In this document: in pieces, positions 63,655 to 64,000 of the stretch | Numbering within the stretch: the first letter of the stretch is position 1 | Layout of the letters: every line of letters begins with the position of its first letter | NCBI RefSeq assembly: GCF_018372875.1 | Contig: NZ_JAHAIF010000009.1 | Coordinates: 1-64,000 of the forward strand | From: Clostridium sp. | Lineage (GTDB): Bacteria; Bacillota; Clostridia; Clostridiales; Clostridiaceae | Reading direction: 5' to 3' | Length of the DNA: 64,000 bases | Notes under the pieces: model-generated | The model's input: only the letters and a program-made list of their open reading frames with translations | Databases searched by the model: none | Told to the model about the DNA's origin: nothing | Position numbers and translations under genes: made by a program

Positions 63655-64000
63655 ATGCATACAAAGAGAATTATTCCTTGTCTAGATGTTAAAGAAGGAA
63701 GAGTTGTAAAGGGAGTTAACTTTGTTGGACTTAAAGATGTTGGAAATCCTGTAGATTTAGCTGAATACTACTATAAGGCAGGAGCAGATGAACTAGTGTT
63801 TTTAGATATTACAGCTACTCATGAAGGTAGGGGGATAATGAGAAGGGTAGTAGAGAGAGTAGCTGAAAAAATATTTATTCCATTTACAGTTGGGGGAGGG
63901 TTAAAAGACTTAGAGGATATTAAGGAGATACTAAGAGCTGGTGCAGATAAAGTGAGTTTAAACTCAGCTGCTGTAAGAGATAAGCAACTTATAAAAAAAG
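63655..64000 (+). CDS. hisF: Imidazole glycerol phosphate synthase, cyclase subunit (truncated by window end)
   Basis: The first 115 codons are present; the gene runs off the window. N-terminal [20 protein letters not shown] with the catalytic Asp11, then [16 protein letters not shown] and the phosphate-binding [11 protein letters not shown], are diagnostic of HisF. It works with HisH at the fifth step of histidine synthesis. GGGAGGAAT precedes the ATG, 3 bp after hisA. hisI/hisE would be expected just beyond. Confidence 0.96.
   Translation, partial: MHTKRIIPCLDVKEGRVVKGVNFVGLKDVGNPVDLAEYYYKAGADELVFLDITATHEGRGIMRRVVERVAEKIFIPFTVGGGLKDLEDIKEILRAGADKVSLNSAAVRDKQLIKK

Overview
This is a low-GC window with strong AGGAGG-type ribosome binding sites, many short rho-independent terminators, an alpha/beta-type small acid-soluble spore protein, short-form HisG with HisZ, and S-box, PyrR, RAT, CtsR and Fur-type regulation. 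Together these point to a spore-forming anaerobic Firmicute, most likely Clostridium sensu stricto (cluster I). I see no phage, CRISPR array, rRNA operon or intact transposase. The window looks like chromosomal core plus a patch of decaying accessory genes.

Layout. 1-2664: C-terminal part of a LicT/BglG antiterminator, its RAT/terminator target, and a beta-glucoside PTS permease. 2677-5499: two adjacent pseudogenes, a phospho-beta-glucosidase and a cell-wall amylopullulanase. 5558-8566: a membrane-fused alpha/beta hydrolase divergent from an AraC regulator. 8639-13104: an AraC regulator divergent from a Fur-box-preceded siderophore ABC transporter (YclNOPQ type). 13287-16784: antiporter, a PyrR-attenuated dicarboxylate/amino-acid symporter, and a Cys-rich protein. 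16930-22740: tRNA-Gln(CTG), CNNM/CBS protein, SDR, MerR-MATE pair, DUF503. 22864-26104: acetyltransferase, then SAM-I riboswitch-controlled metNIQ. 26405-30910: liv branched-chain amino acid ABC operon (minus strand). 31114-32796: a broken ECF sigma gene followed by an apparently intact DUF4179 anti-sigma-like gene. 33183-36963: FtsH paralog, DUF1232 protein, RNase HI, YtxH-like protein. 37483-44990: tandem XRE-TPR regulators, an AraC/GH39-like regulator, and CtsR-boxed clpB. 45164-51057: unknown protein, SASP, ECF-transporter S component, GntR + DUF1648 membrane protein, Fe-S PD-(D/E)XK nuclease + NUDIX, DUF3793. 51313-54112: thrC-thrB-ACT. 54188-57424: DUF4177 mini-gene, iscS-thiI, acetyltransferase. 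57593-64000: histidine operon hisZGDCBHAF, cut by the window end inside hisF.

The most unusual structure is not a protein system. It is a set of six intergenic repeats (four of family A, two of family B). They share a boundary motif around TCTAG, and each starts just past the T-tract of an intrinsic terminator. Two family A copies carry a conserved GGAGC-nn-AGTGACGGAAC core, which in one copy caps a long hairpin. Family B copies carry a compensated ACCACA...TGTGGT hairpin and bracket the spore-protein gene. They look like small non-autonomous mobile elements or structured RNAs that prefer terminators.

Other points of interest are a PyrR attenuator on a DAACS symporter (suggesting aspartate or orotate uptake), an anti-sigma-like gene left without its sigma factor, a PTS operon that kept its transporter but lost its hydrolase, and a possible pseudoknot leader ahead of an ECF S component. 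All calls are from reading the sequence; no database search was possible.
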